The notes under the pieces: generated by a model
Seen by the model: only the letters and a program-made list of their open reading frames with translations
The model's database searches: none
Told to the model about the DNA's origin: nothing
In this document: one piece after another, positions 5,885 to 6,044 of the stretch
How the letters are laid out: each line of letters opens with the position of its first letter
How positions within the stretch are numbered: position 1 is the first letter of the stretch
Program-made: the position numbers and the translations under genes
Assembly (NCBI GenBank): GCA_022600655.1
Contig: JAHZJZ010000218.1
Span: forward strand, 1 to 6,044
DNA from: Campylobacterota bacterium
GTDB lineage: Bacteria; Campylobacterota; Campylobacteria; Campylobacterales; Sulfurovaceae
Length of the DNA stretch: 6,044 nt
Direction: 5' to 3'

Positions 5885-5904
5885 AAATATGCACTATACT
5901 ACAT
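5885..5904. promoter_or_regulatory. Operator-like repeat copy 2 overlapping a -10 box
   Basis: AAATATGCACTATACTACAT is the second copy of the 20-bp repeat. Its core, TGCACTATACTACA, is an imperfect dyad centred on TATA (10 of 14 positions symmetrical). It contains TATACT (5895-5900), a plausible -10 box 18 bp before the ATG at 5919. A regulator bound here would block RNA polymerase, the usual autoregulation of HipB/XRE antitoxins. No -35 box is evident. Confidence 0.55.
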
Positions 5905-5918
5905 TAAAAGAATAAATT

Positions 5919-6044
5919 ATGAATCGAAAAGAAATAGGTCAATCTATTAAAGATAGACGTAAACAACTTAACATTACACAAGTAGAGTTAGCTCTACTAA
6001 GTGACCTAAGTGTACGTCAACTCTCCGATATAGAGACTGCAAAA
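5919..6044 (+). CDS. XRE-family regulator, HipB/y4mF-like antitoxin (partial)
   Basis: This is the first 42 codons of a helix-turn-helix protein cut by the right edge. The protein starts MNRKEIGQSIKDRRKQLNIT, then QVELALLSDLSVRQLSDIET. The pattern I-G-x-x-I-K-x-R-R-K-x-L-x-I-T-Q-x-x-L-A, followed by S-V-R-Q-L-S-D-I-E, is the XRE HTH fold and closely resembles the y4mF/HipB subgroup that pairs with HipA kinases. Helices 2 and 3 of the HTH fall at about 20-27 and 31-39. The start is an ATG at 5919 with only a weak purine-rich AAAAG upstream. A pair of 20-bp repeats precedes it, one overlapping the likely -10 box, which suggests autoregulation. The partner hipA-like gene would be beyond the edge and is not seen. 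A stand-alone XRE regulator remains possible. Confidence 0.82.
   Translation, partial: MNRKEIGQSIKDRRKQLNITQVELALLSDLSVRQLSDIETAK

Overview
The window looks like a chromosomal segment of a Campylobacterota (epsilonproteobacterial) bacterium, probably a Sulfurovum/Sulfurimonas-type relative. The evidence is the moderately AT-rich composition, the compact operon with few identifiable -35 boxes, and the gene set. A yajC-secD-secF operon followed by a small four-helix membrane protein, with lnt divergent from yajC, recalls the arrangement I remember from Campylobacter and Helicobacter. The genus is inferred; no marker gene is present.

Layout, left to right. Positions 1-152 (minus) hold part of a nucleotide-sugar cytidylyltransferase-like gene (SpsF/COG1861 type), which runs off the left edge and lacks its N-terminal nucleotide-binding motif. 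It abuts head-to-head a lytic murein transglycosylase (mltB, 153-1154, plus) that lacks a signal peptide, a Shine-Dalgarno sequence and a conventional start codon. Both genes appear to have lost their 5' ends at the same point, which marks a deletion/rearrangement junction or an assembly join. mltB ends at a perfect 16-bp palindrome followed by a T-run. That palindrome also encodes the last codons of the convergent DUF6394-like membrane protein (1168-1512, minus). Next comes a REPIN-like pair of inverted GTAG-headed hairpins (1571-1643), then secF, secD and yajC (minus, 1648-4469), packed with a 1-nt overlap and a 3-nt gap. lnt (4481-5800, plus) starts at TTG only 11 bp from the yajC start. 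After a 118-bp intergenic region carrying two copies of a 20-bp operator-like repeat, the window ends inside a HipB/y4mF-type XRE regulator (5919 to edge).

Functionally the core is cell-envelope biogenesis. YajC-SecD-SecF is the accessory complex of the Sec translocon that uses the proton-motive force to help pull proteins into the periplasm. Lnt completes lipoprotein maturation in the inner membrane, and MltB cleaves peptidoglycan. The partial XRE gene probably opens a HipBA-like toxin-antitoxin module beyond the right edge.

The most interesting observations are two GTAG-headed REP-like palindromes inside lnt, in the same orientation and reading frame, each at a hydrophilic loop between membrane helices; the REPIN-like element after secF; the double 5' truncation at about position 130-150; and the paired operator repeats in front of the HipB-like gene.
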